Source: Clostridiales bacterium (GTDB lineage: Bacteria; Bacillota; Clostridia; Oscillospirales; CAG-272). Taken from it: a DNA stretch of 64,000 bases. Position 1 is the first letter of the stretch. Every line of letters starts with the position of its first letter. The position numbers and the translations under genes are program-made. Of the stretch, positions 24,075 to 31,654 are shown piece by piece. Below the pieces are notes generated by a model that had not been told where the DNA came from, did not search any database, and saw nothing but the letters and a program-made list of their open reading frames with translations. The stretch spans positions 109,008 through 173,007 of the forward strand of contig JAAVZO010000025.1 in NCBI GenBank assembly GCA_022791685.1. Reading direction: 5' to 3'.

Positions 24075-24290
24075 ATGTTTACTGAAAAATTTATAGAACT
24101 CATGCAAATCAAAAGTCTAACATCATACCGTATCGCAAAAGAAACAGGTATTTCCCAAGGACTAATGAATGAATACAAAAACGGAAAAAAGTTGCCAACA
24201 TTGCAGAACGTGACTAAAATCGCCGACTATCTCAATTGCTCGGTAGACTATCTCCTCGGGCGCACCGATAACCCCGATGTCAACCGATAA
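24075..24290 (+). CDS. mini-XRE repressor B5 (71 aa)
   Basis: 71 residues from ATG 24075 (GAGAG 9 nt upstream; an in-frame TTG at 24066 is less likely). Classic Cro/CI head (IELMQIKSLTSYRIAKETGI, SQGLMNEYKNGKKLP), again unlike A1-B3, with the tail ADYLNCSVDYLLGRTDN. Own promoter and private inverted repeat. Last member of array B; the YgiQ gene follows after 64 bp. Confidence 0.82.
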   Translation: MFTEKFIELMQIKSLTSYRIAKETGISQGLMNEYKNGKKLPTLQNVTKIADYLNCSVDYLLGRTDNPDVNR

Positions 24291-24354
24291 GCACTTTATT
24301 TCTAAAATCCTACACCCAGCGTGCATAAAATCATAAAATAGGTAATATAATAAT

Positions 24355-26340
24355 ATGAATACAGAATTTCTCCCTCTCAATCGTGCTGAGATGAACGCGC
24401 GCGGCTGGGATAGACCCGATTTCGTATACGTGACCGGCGACGCATATGTCGACCATCCAAGCTTTGGTGTCGCGATAATCTCGCGCGTACTTGAAGCTGA
24501 AGGCTTCCGTGTCGCGATACTCGCTCAACCCGACTACAAATCCTGCGACGCATTCAAAGAATATGGAAAACCACGTCTCGGCTTCCTCGTTACAAGCGGA
24601 AATATCGACTCGATGGTAGCACATTACACAGTATCAAAAAAACGCCGCTCATATGACTATTACTCTCCCGGCGGAGTAATGGGCAAGCGCCCCGATCGCG
24701 CCGTTATTGTATACTGCAACCGTATACGTGAAGCATATGGCGACGTTCCGATAATCCTCGGCGGACTCGAAGCATCACTGCGCCGATTCGCACATTACGA
24801 TTACTGGGACGATAAAGTCAGACGCAGTATCCTCGTTGACTCGCGCGCCGATATCCTCACCTATGGCATGGGTGAAAATATCCTCAAACGTATAGCTAAA
24901 CTGCTCGATAAAGGCGTACCGGTCAAAAAAATACACGACGTGCGCGGTACAGTATATCTCACTACCCGCGACGATAAGCCGCACTTCGATACCGCCGGCG
25001 CGTGGGATTACGACGACCTAAAGACAGATAAACGCCTGTACGCGGAAGCCTTCGGAGTGCAGTACAAAAACACTGACGCAATATCCGGCAAGGCACTTGT
25101 CGAATATTATAACAACAAAATACTCGTGCAGAATCCGCCAATGCAGCCACTCGAACGGGAGGAGCTTGACGCAGTATATGCACTTCCATATACCCGACGC
25201 TACCATCCAAGCTACGAAAAGGACGGCGGTATACCGGCTATCACCGAGGTTGAGATGTCAATAACACACAACCGCGGCTGCTTCGGCGCTTGTAACTTCT
25301 GTGCTATAGCCTTCCATCAGGGTCGGACCGTGCGCTCGCGTTCGATAGATTCTGTCGTCGCGGAAGCAAAACTAATCACTGAATCCCCAAACTTCAAGGG
25401 ATATATAAATGACATAGGCGGACCTACGGCAAACTTCCGGTATCCAGCCTGCAAAAAGCAGCTTGAATCGGGTGTTTGCACCAACCGCAAATGTCTCGCA
25501 CCGACACCTTGTAAAAATCTAATTGCCGACCATAGCGAATACATCGAGCTGCTTCGCCGCGTTGAAAGTTTGCCTAAGGTGAAAAAGGTATTCATACGTT
25601 CAGGTATCCGCTTCGACTACGTACTTGCTGATAAAGATGAGAGCTTCTTCAAAAAGCTCGTGCATGACCATGTCAGCGGACAGCTGAAGGTCGCGCCTGA
25701 GCACTGCGCAAACGCGGTGCTGACCTGCATGGGAAAACCGAAAATAGAAGTCTTTGAAGCCTTCAAGAAACGATATTTCGAGCTTACAAAAAGCTTCGGC
25801 AAGGAACAGTACCTCGTACCATACTTAATGTCAAGTCACCCAGGAAGCCGCATAGAGGATGCTGTAGAGCTCGCCGTATACTTAAAAAAGTGGGGATATG
25901 CGCCAGAGCAGGTACAAGACTTCTACCCTACACCGGGAACAGCGTCGACAGTAATGTACTACACCGGGATCGACCCGCTTACAATGAAAGCCATCTACTG
26001 TACGCGTGATTATGAAGAAAAACGGATGCAGCGTGCGCTTTTACAGTGGAATCGTCCAGAAAACGCTTCGCTTGTGCGTGAAGCATTAAGAAAATGCGGA
26101 CGAGAAGACCTTATTGGATTCGGGTCAGAATTCCTTGTCAAACCCGAACGCACCGGACAAAAACAGAACGTCAATACGCATAAACATAATCAAAAGCCTA
26201 ACCTGCACGGTGCAAAATATAGCCAAGCAAAGCCTAAGAATCAAAAAGGCGAGTTCAAATTCGAACGCAATAAGCCGAATAAGCCCACTAAAGGTAAGTT
26301 TGACCATGATAAGAAAAAGTCAAAGGGTTTAAAAAAATAA
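24355..26340 (+). CDS. YgiQ-type radical SAM protein (UPF0313)
   Basis: 661 residues. N-terminal cobalamin-like/UPF0313 region (about 1-270, LGFLVTSGNIDSMVAHYT, YGMGENIL), then the radical SAM core with CX3CX2C cluster motif CFGACNFC (Cys309, 313, 316) and a Lys-rich basic C-terminal tail (about 600-661) that may bind RNA. Family is widespread, biochemical role still unknown in general. Own gene after array B; ribosome site AGGTAA. Intact and normal length. Confidence 0.92.
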   Translation: MNTEFLPLNRAEMNARGWDRPDFVYVTGDAYVDHPSFGVAIISRVLEAEGFRVAILAQPDYKSCDAFKEYGKPRLGFLVTSGNIDSMVAHYTVSKKRRSYDYYSPGGVMGKRPDRAVIVYCNRIREAYGDVPIILGGLEASLRRFAHYDYWDDKVRRSILVDSRADILTYGMGENILKRIAKLLDKGVPVKKIHDVRGTVYLTTRDDKPHFDTAGAWDYDDLKTDKRLYAEAFGVQYKNTDAISGKALVEYYNNKILVQNPPMQPLEREELDAVYALPYTRRYHPSYEKDGGIPAITEVEMSITHNRGCFGACNFCAIAFHQGRTVRSRSIDSVVAEAKLITESPNFKGYINDIGGPTANFRYPACKKQLESGVCTNRKCLAPTPCKNLIADHSEYIELLRRVESLPKVKKVFIRSGIRFDYVLADKDESFFKKLVHDHVSGQLKVAPEHCANAVLTCMGKPKIEVFEAFKKRYFELTKSFGKEQYLVPYLMSSHPGSRIEDAVELAVYLKKWGYAPEQVQDFYPTPGTASTVMYYTGIDPLTMKAIYCTRDYEEKRMQRALLQWNRPENASLVREALRKCGREDLIGFGSEFLVKPERTGQKQNVNTHKHNQKPNLHGAKYSQAKPKNQKGEFKFERNKPNKPTKGKFDHDKKKSKGLKK

Positions 26341-26373
26341 AATTACATTAACCTTACATTTATTGAAATGCTC

Positions 26374-26402
26374 TTGAAAAAAAATCAATAATGGTGTATC
26401 AT
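26374..26402 (+). promoter_or_regulatory. ireB promoter
   Basis: TTGAAA, 17 bp, TATCAT, about 80 bp before the start. Confidence 0.65.
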
Positions 26403-26481
26403 ATATATGTAAGTTATTTTTTGTCGAATCAACACGATTGACACAGCGTTATATTACTAAAATATGAAAGGACTGATTCAG

Positions 26482-26769
26482 ATGCCGATGCAAACCGCAG
26501 ATAAGGAAGCGCAAGCTCTTGCTGATAAATCTAAAACCATCACCTTCACCGTTCACGATGAAAAAGAAGCTGAAATGAAACGCACCCTCTGTACAATTTA
26601 TGAGGCTCTCCGCGAAAAGGGCTACAATCCTATCAATCAGATCGTAGGATACATTCTTTCAGAGGACCCTACCTACATCACAAATTATAAGAATGCGCGC
26701 AGCCTGATCCGTCGCATTGATCGCGATGAGCTGCTTAACGCACTCGTTCGCAGCTACCTCGGTATCTGA
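26482..26769 (+). CDS. ireB: IreB-family regulatory phosphoprotein (UPF0297)
   Basis: 95 residues, ATG 26482 behind AAAGGA. Conserved core [20 protein letters not shown] with the Thr cluster phosphorylated in Enterococcus IreB by the Ser/Thr kinase IreK, then [20 protein letters not shown] and [15 protein letters not shown]. In Enterococcus it tunes intrinsic cephalosporin tolerance. Here the usual neighbours (ruvX/yqgF, DUF1292, alaS) are absent; ribF follows 16 bp later. Confidence 0.93.
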   Translation: MPMQTADKEAQALADKSKTITFTVHDEKEAEMKRTLCTIYEALREKGYNPINQIVGYILSEDPTYITNYKNARSLIRRIDRDELLNALVRSYLGI

Positions 26770-26785
26770 CAACTCCGCTTTAATA

Positions 26786-27769
26786 ATGGACGTATATAAT
26801 CTTCACTCTATGAAAAAAGAGGAGAGCGTCAGCTCTCCTCTTTCACAAATAATTGGCTCCGAGCCGGCAAAAAAACCTGCTCTCGCAGTAGCGCTCGGCA
26901 GCTTCGATGGAGTTCATGCCGGACACTCTGAGTTAATTTCGCGTGCTGTCGATTATGCAAAAGCTCACGGTATTTACTCAGCCGTATGGACATTCAAGGA
27001 CGATTCCTCTGCACTTCCCAAAAAGAACGGTCGAATTCTTACCACACTATCGGAAAAGCTTTCACTGATAGCCTCGCTCGGCGTTGATTATGCGCTGCTC
27101 GAGGACTTTTCGCATATCCGTGACTATTCGCCTGAACGATTTGTCAATGAACTGCTTATCGAACGCTGCGGTGTAGTATGCGCCGTGTGCGGATTTAATT
27201 TCAGCTTCGGCAAATACGGGCTTGGGAACTGCGATACGCTGCGTGAACTAATGAACCCACGCGAATGTATTGTCGTACCACCGGTATACAAGGGCGGAAA
27301 TCTCGTCAGCTCGAGTGCTATCCGCTTGCTTATCGAAGCTGGAGAGACCGAAAAAGCAGCCGATATGCTCGGTCGTCCGTTTTTTATTGATTTTCCAGTC
27401 GTCCACGGAAAGCAGCTTGGACGTACCATTGGTATTCCTACAATAAATCAGAATTTTCCCGAAGGTCACATAATCCCGAAAACTGGAATTTATGCCTGTA
27501 CTGTCGAAGTCGGAAGTTCCGATAACAACGGTGACATCTTCCTTGGAGTATCAAATATAGGTCTGCGCCCAACTGTCGATAATACGTCAAACCATATCAA
27601 CTGCGAGACTCACATAATCAACTACAATGGATGGCTTTATGGGAAGGATATAAAGGTTTCATTCTATAAACGGCTGCGTGATGAGATAAAGTTTCCAAAC
27701 ATTGATAGTCTCAAAGCTCAAATTGAACGCGATATCAGTGCGGCTATAGAATATTTCTCAGACAAATAA
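26786..27769 (+). CDS. ribF: bifunctional riboflavin kinase/FAD synthetase
   Basis: 327 residues from ATG 26786. The FAD synthetase (nucleotidyltransferase) half begins at about residue 33 with LAVALGSFDGVHAGHSEL and includes SSSAIRLLIEAG; the C-terminal flavokinase half has HGKQLGRTIGIPTINQNFP and GVSNIGLRPTVDN with NCETHI. Makes FMN then FAD. The start is not firm: no clear ribosome site, and codons 11-20 form a 12-bp hairpin. The next ATG at 26810 is an alternative. Confidence 0.93.
   Translation: MDVYNLHSMKKEESVSSPLSQIIGSEPAKKPALAVALGSFDGVHAGHSELISRAVDYAKAHGIYSAVWTFKDDSSALPKKNGRILTTLSEKLSLIASLGVDYALLEDFSHIRDYSPERFVNELLIERCGVVCAVCGFNFSFGKYGLGNCDTLRELMNPRECIVVPPVYKGGNLVSSSAIRLLIEAGETEKAADMLGRPFFIDFPVVHGKQLGRTIGIPTINQNFPEGHIIPKTGIYACTVEVGSSDNNGDIFLGVSNIGLRPTVDNTSNHINCETHIINYNGWLYGKDIKVSFYKRLRDEIKFPNIDSLKAQIERDISAAIEYFSDK
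26816..26843 (+). promoter_or_regulatory. terminator-like hairpin in first codons of ribF
   Basis: Perfect 12-bp stem AAAGAGGAGAGC / GCTCTCCTCTTT, loop GTCA. It may end the ireB transcript or lower ribF translation. Confidence 0.55.
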
Positions 27770-27784
27770 ACAAGGAAAATATAA

Positions 27785-29104
27785 ATGAAGCGAATTGTTT
27801 CACTCATGCTTTCAGTATTATTTATGCTGACAGCAATAATACCTCTTGCAGTTCCAGTTTGCGCCGACGACACCGACGACAGTAATGCTCCGCCGACCGT
27901 TGACCACGCAAACGCAGCTTGTGTATATAATATCGAAAATGACCAATTCATATTCAATAAGGATATGGATAAGGTCATATATCCTGCCTCAACCGTCAAG
28001 CTTATGACCGCTATTTTAGCAGTGGAGGCGCTCGGCGAGCAGCTTAATCGCAAGATAACTGTTACCTCAGATGCGCTCTCTGGCGTGCAGGGTAATAATA
28101 TCGCACTCAAACGCGATGAGGTGCTTACAGTTGAACAGCTCCTTTACGCACTTATCTGCGGGTGCGCGAACGACGCTGCTAATGTACTTGCGGTCGAAGT
28201 TGCCGGAAGCGTCGAGGGCTTTGTAGCGATGATGAATGAAAAGGCAAAAGAGATCGGCGCAGAAAATACGAATTATACAAATCCTACAGGTATGCACCAT
28301 CCGGCAATGGTAACCACCGCCGCCGATACTGCAAAAATAGCTGCATATGCTTATAAATACGAGCTTATAGTCGATATATCAAGCGAAGAAAAATATATTA
28401 TAGGCGAAACAAATAAGCAGTCGCAGCGCACTATATTCAATAAAAACAGCTACTTTTCTACGTATATGGAATATAAATATCTCTGGAAAGTTCCACGCGG
28501 ACTCAACGCCGGATATACGGCTGAAGGAGGATACTGTATCGCGACCTCCGCGTCGCGTGACGGACTTACATATATTGTAGTAGTTATGGGCGCACGTGCA
28601 GATGAAGAGGAAATATATTCGTATTCCGAAGCAGCGGAACTCATTAAATGGGCACTGTACGCATACGAATACGTGAAAGTGCTGACAACTTCAGATATGA
28701 TTTGTGAAATCCCAGTGCTGCTCGCAAGTAAGGTTGACTATGTAATGCTATTCCCGTCCGAAAATGTAGAGCTGTATCTTCCGGTAGATGTAGATATATC
28801 TAATGATATACAATTGACATGGCAGACCGATACAGATTCATTCATTGCTCCTGTAAGTGAAGGACAGGTAGGCGGACGACTTACAATTACATATAATGGA
28901 AATAGTCTTGGAACATATGAGCTTATAACCAGAAACAGCGTCAACCGCAATAATTTTCTGTACATTCTCGACCTTGCAAAAGGGCTTATAGACACACCTC
29001 AATTTCGGACGGTCGTAATAATTATAATTGTCCTCATCGTAGGATACGTAGTATTGCTGATAATTTTCAGCATTCCACGAAAGGGTCGCAGATATCGCCG
29101 CTAA
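27785..29104 (+). CDS. D-alanyl-D-alanine carboxypeptidase homologue with degenerate active site
   Basis: 439 residues: signal peptide (1-27), peptidase S11/PBP5-like domain, and a C-terminal membrane helix (about 410-433) with a basic tail. SxxK is intact (Ser69-TV-Lys72), but SxN reads Cys127-Ala-Asn129 and KTG reads Asn241-Ala-Gly243 in LNAGYTAEGGYC. Two of three motifs are thus altered, so peptidase activity is doubtful; it may bind wall peptides without cutting. Follows ribF by 15 bp, same operon. A convergent terminator separates it from queT. Confidence 0.85.
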   Translation: MKRIVSLMLSVLFMLTAIIPLAVPVCADDTDDSNAPPTVDHANAACVYNIENDQFIFNKDMDKVIYPASTVKLMTAILAVEALGEQLNRKITVTSDALSGVQGNNIALKRDEVLTVEQLLYALICGCANDAANVLAVEVAGSVEGFVAMMNEKAKEIGAENTNYTNPTGMHHPAMVTTAADTAKIAAYAYKYELIVDISSEEKYIIGETNKQSQRTIFNKNSYFSTYMEYKYLWKVPRGLNAGYTAEGGYCIATSASRDGLTYIVVVMGARADEEEIYSYSEAAELIKWALYAYEYVKVLTTSDMICEIPVLLASKVDYVMLFPSENVELYLPVDVDISNDIQLTWQTDTDSFIAPVSEGQVGGRLTITYNGNSLGTYELITRNSVNRNNFLYILDLAKGLIDTPQFRTVVIIIIVLIVGYVVLLIIFSIPRKGRRYRR

Positions 29105-29109
29105 GAAAA

Positions 29110-29139
29110 ACCTCCATGCAGAAAATTTTGCATGGAGGT
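29110..29139. terminator. bidirectional terminator
   Basis: 11-bp stem ACCTCCATGCA / TGCATGGAGGT between convergent carboxypeptidase and queT genes. Confidence 0.85.
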
Positions 29140-29143
29140 CGAT

Positions 29144-29671
29144 TTATTTATTTTTTACCTTGATTCCATTGAAAATGACGGTCTGTACTGATGGATGTTT
29201 TTCGAAGTACCATACCAGCAAATCGCCAAGGACACCACACGCGATGATCTCGCCAAGTCCAACCGTCAGCGCAAAGTATGGGAACATCAACCAGCCGCCG
29301 CCACCTGACAAAATAATAACCGCTGGAACGATTATCATATTCGCAAGCACTGTAGGTATGAACGCAAAATACTTGAATCGACGTATCGCATACGCCAAAA
29401 GTGCGCCGATAAGCGTCGCAAGCGTGCCAAATATGATGTCAAATACCGTGCCGCCAACGATTATATTTGCTATAAGGCAACCGATCGTCAGCCCGGGTAT
29501 AGCCGCAGTTGTGTATATCGGAAGCACACACAGCGCTTCTGATATGCGCACTTGAATCGCGCCGGACGACAGTCCGAACAGTGCCGACAGAGCCGTAAGT
29601 GCCACATACAACGCGGCGATCATGCCTGCTACAGATACGTACTTTATGCTAATGTTGTTGTTTGTTTTCAT
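29144..29671 (-). CDS. queT: queuosine precursor transporter QueT
   Basis: 175 residues from ATG 29671; an in-frame ATG at 29704 is possible. QueT family (PF06177): about five membrane helices with AALYVALTALSALFGLSSGA, the conserved QVRISEALCVLPIYT and IANIIVGGTVFDIIFGTLAT. S-component-like importer of queuine precursors (preQ0/preQ1) in Firmicutes. A preQ1-I riboswitch 70-110 bp upstream supports the role, and the window also encodes the complete synthesis pathway at 46.9-49.8 kb. Confidence 0.92.
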   Translation of the reverse strand: MKTNNNISIKYVSVAGMIAALYVALTALSALFGLSSGAIQVRISEALCVLPIYTTAAIPGLTIGCLIANIIVGGTVFDIIFGTLATLIGALLAYAIRRFKYFAFIPTVLANMIIVPAVIILSGGGGWLMFPYFALTVGLGEIIACGVLGDLLVWYFEKHPSVQTVIFNGIKVKNK

Positions 29672-29739
29672 TTTTTCGCTCTTTCCCGAACTAAAAAGCT
29701 GCATTGCGCGCCAATACAGACGGGTGCAAATGCAGTAGG

Positions 29740-29780
29740 TCCGTAGTTTTGTTTTATGTGAGGATGGTCACGAACTCACA
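29740..29780 (-). ncRNA. preQ1-I riboswitch upstream of queT
   Basis: On the minus strand: stem P1 TGTGAG/CTCACA, loop TTCGTGACCATC, then the A-rich tail TAAAACAAAACTACGGACC that forms the pseudoknot. Layout and tail match the class I preQ1 aptamer and the copy at 49993-50037. The tail overlaps the region before the queT start, so binding would lower expression. Confidence 0.82.
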
Positions 29781-29826
29781 GTTATTTAATTAAGTCTCCA
29801 AGGTGTCAAAAAATTTTATCAAATGT

Positions 29827-29988
29827 TTGACAAAATAAATATTATGTGCTATAATATATGCAGGATGATTGCTATTCGGAGTAGCGGTCGTTTTTTCACT
29901 TAATTATTTTTTATGAGTAATAATTAAGCCAATATCATCGACTATATTAAGCACTACATATTATATCACATAATCCGTGTAATGTAAA
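29827..29988. promoter_or_regulatory. orphan pair of facing promoters, module-like, no gene
   Basis: Rightward TTGACA, 17 bp, TATAAT (29827-29855) faces leftward TTTACA, 17 bp, TATAAT with extended -10 (29960-29988). The spacing and the TATATTATATCA-type element match the XRE/RHH modules, but neither an RHH nor an XRE gene is present. The rightward RNA would run about 190 nt to the terminator at 30002-30047; the leftward RNA could reach queT. No other gene is seen from 29781 to 30048. Confidence 0.6.
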
Positions 29989-30001
29989 TAGGAAATGACA
30001 A

Positions 30002-30047
30002 AAAATCTGCCAATCCTCTAATTTTTTTGAGAATCGGCAGATTTTTA
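30002..30047. terminator. terminator
   Basis: AAAAATCTGCC / GGCAGATTTTT stem between the orphan promoter region and the lipoprotein gene. Confidence 0.85.
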
Positions 30048-30048
30048 A

Positions 30049-30831
30049 TTATTCCTTACCTTCAGGCTTATAAGCATCATTTCCTATTTTGTATATGTCG
30101 CTGTATTCATAAGAAACTAACTCAATTGACAGGAAGCGTGAACATTCTTCATTCGGTCCAAATAATCTTGTATTGTTCAATACATCCTCATATGGATAAG
30201 CTTCATCTTTTAGAACCACTAACTTTAACTTTGCAGTAATTGCTAATGTTCCATCCTCTTCATATGCTTTGATATTTATATTATACTCCACATCTGTTAA
30301 AGTAGAGTTTAAGACTATGCCATCATCAAATGTAGAAAATCTACCTATTGGACAAATATTCAACCTAATTGGCGCATGTGCCCTAAATTTATTGCCATAT
30401 ACCACAGTATACGATGATGAGTTATCTGAATGGAGTGGAATGTAGCATAACCTAACTTTTTCGTCACAATCGCTGTCCACATCTACTTCAATGATACCAT
30501 CATAGTCTAAATATACATTAAGATTAGAGCCCTTATATCCAATAGGAGCCATAGTTCTAACTTCATTCAGCTTTAACTGCTCGCACTTAAATACTTTATC
30601 ATCTTTCAACTGTCTTGCATTATCATCATTTGATACCCAATATCCCCAATTAGGATATGTCCGCCAATCCTCGCTGTACGCCCAATATCCAGTGCCTTCA
30701 AGGTCTTTGTCCAGTACCCACGTGCTGATTTTCAATGCGTCCATCATGTCTATTGCTTCAGCTTCATTATTATTGCATGAAACTAAGTTAAATAATAATA
30801 CAAGAAATATTAGTATAATCAAGTTCTTCAT
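30049..30831 (-). CDS. predicted lipoprotein of unknown function
   Basis: 260 residues. Signal peptide with lipobox LVSC (Cys19), then a soluble extracellular domain rich in Asp, Tyr and beta-type segments (NLNVYLDYDGIIEVDVDSDC, TLAITAKLKLVVLKDEAYPY). I recognise no family. It has some resemblance in style and length to the proteins at 7556 and 58109, single exported genes between tRNA or regulatory spacers. No partner genes. Confidence 0.65.
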   Translation of the reverse strand: MKNLIILIFLVLLFNLVSCNNNEAEAIDMMDALKISTWVLDKDLEGTGYWAYSEDWRTYPNWGYWVSNDDNARQLKDDKVFKCEQLKLNEVRTMAPIGYKGSNLNVYLDYDGIIEVDVDSDCDEKVRLCYIPLHSDNSSSYTVVYGNKFRAHAPIRLNICPIGRFSTFDDGIVLNSTLTDVEYNINIKAYEEDGTLAITAKLKLVVLKDEAYPYEDVLNNTRLFGPNEECSRFLSIELVSYEYSDIYKIGNDAYKPEGKE

Positions 30832-30857
30832 TTAGATACCTCCTATTATAATAAAAA

Positions 30858-30896
30858 ACGAGCATTCTTAATACATATTCTATTAAGAATGCTCGT
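30858..30896 (-). terminator. terminator after broken secreted gene
   Basis: 16-bp perfect stem ACGAGCATTCTTAATA / TATTAAGAATGCTCGT followed by six T on the minus strand. Confidence 0.85.
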
Positions 30897-30913
30897 CTTA
30901 AACTATAATGTTA

Positions 30914-31196
30914 TTAGTCTACTATTTGGTCTTTCGAATGCGGACAAGTTCCGTAATTCTTATCCATGGTGTCATAAATATGACCGCACATAGGGCAATA
31001 TGTTTGCTCTGTGCACCAACATCCTCCTCCACCTGTTACATGGTCAAACACTCTCGTAGCCAAGCCATCTGCTGCAACATTGACCTAAGCCTATGCCGTC
31101 CTGCGAGTCAACCACTGCAAAAGCGCTCACGCAAAGCAGTGCCACCAATGCCACGATTGCCAGAACTCTGACAATCCACTTTGTCGATTTCTTTAT
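30914..31196 (-). pseudogene. frameshifted small secreted zinc-ribbon protein
   Basis: Behind a perfect GGAGG site stands ATA (31196), not ATG, followed by a signal peptide KKSTKWIVRVLAIVALVALL..SAFA. After about 36 codons the frame breaks: it runs into TGA, while the +1 frame continues as FDHVTGGGGCWCTEQTYCPM, then CGHIYDTMDKNYGTCPHS to a TAA at 30914. The CxC, CPMC and CPH spacing suggests a small zinc ribbon. The length, 283 bases, is one off a multiple of three. A pseudogene, or a base-calling error plus a rare start. Confidence 0.6.
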
Positions 31197-31622
31197 TTTA
31201 AACCTCCGTTTATTTTTAACTGGTTCTATATCAACTCTCGATCTGTTCCCCGCGATATATTATGGGAATGCTTTACAGCATAATAAACTTTACAATCTGC
31301 TTAGCTAATTCAGTTCATAATAACTTATTATCAGATTTCGTAACTTATGCAATCGAGCCGTGCACACTATACTCGAATACATCATAGAAACTTGGTATAG
31401 CCGGATTTCTACTAAAATTGTATATATCACAAAGTATAAAGTTTAAAATGTTGTACGCTAATTTTTCATCAATGCAAAAATATGTATTGAATTCAGAGGA
31501 TTTTATCTGCATTTATTATATCATATGATATATATTTTGTCAAGTAAAACTACCATATTTTTCATTTTCATCTATTTAACTAATTAAACAATATATCTTT
31601 GTACAATATAGCCAATTAAAAA
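31197..31622. other. AT-rich leader region with leftward promoter
   Basis: A perfect leftward TTGACA, 17 bp, TATAAT at 31515-31543 would give a roughly 310-nt leader to the broken secreted gene. A 55-codon open frame (31345-31512, minus) begins three bases after that TATAAT, so it lies too close to be translated normally; I do not call it a gene. Confidence 0.5.
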
Positions 31623-31648
31623 TCTCCCGATACTTACGTATCGGGAGA
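31623..31648 (-). terminator. GH78 terminator
   Basis: TCTCCCGATAC / GTATCGGGAGA stem with four-base loop and T run on the minus strand. Confidence 0.88.
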
Positions 31649-31654
31649 CAATAT

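Noticed and set aside
8571..24290. Toxin-antitoxin interpretation of the RHH and XRE genes
   Set aside because: Both folds occur in antitoxins, but no toxin-like gene of any kind is adjacent to either copy.
31345..31512. 55-codon frame on the minus strand
   Set aside because: The ATG lies three bases after the TATAAT box, ahead of the expected transcript start, and there is no ribosome site.
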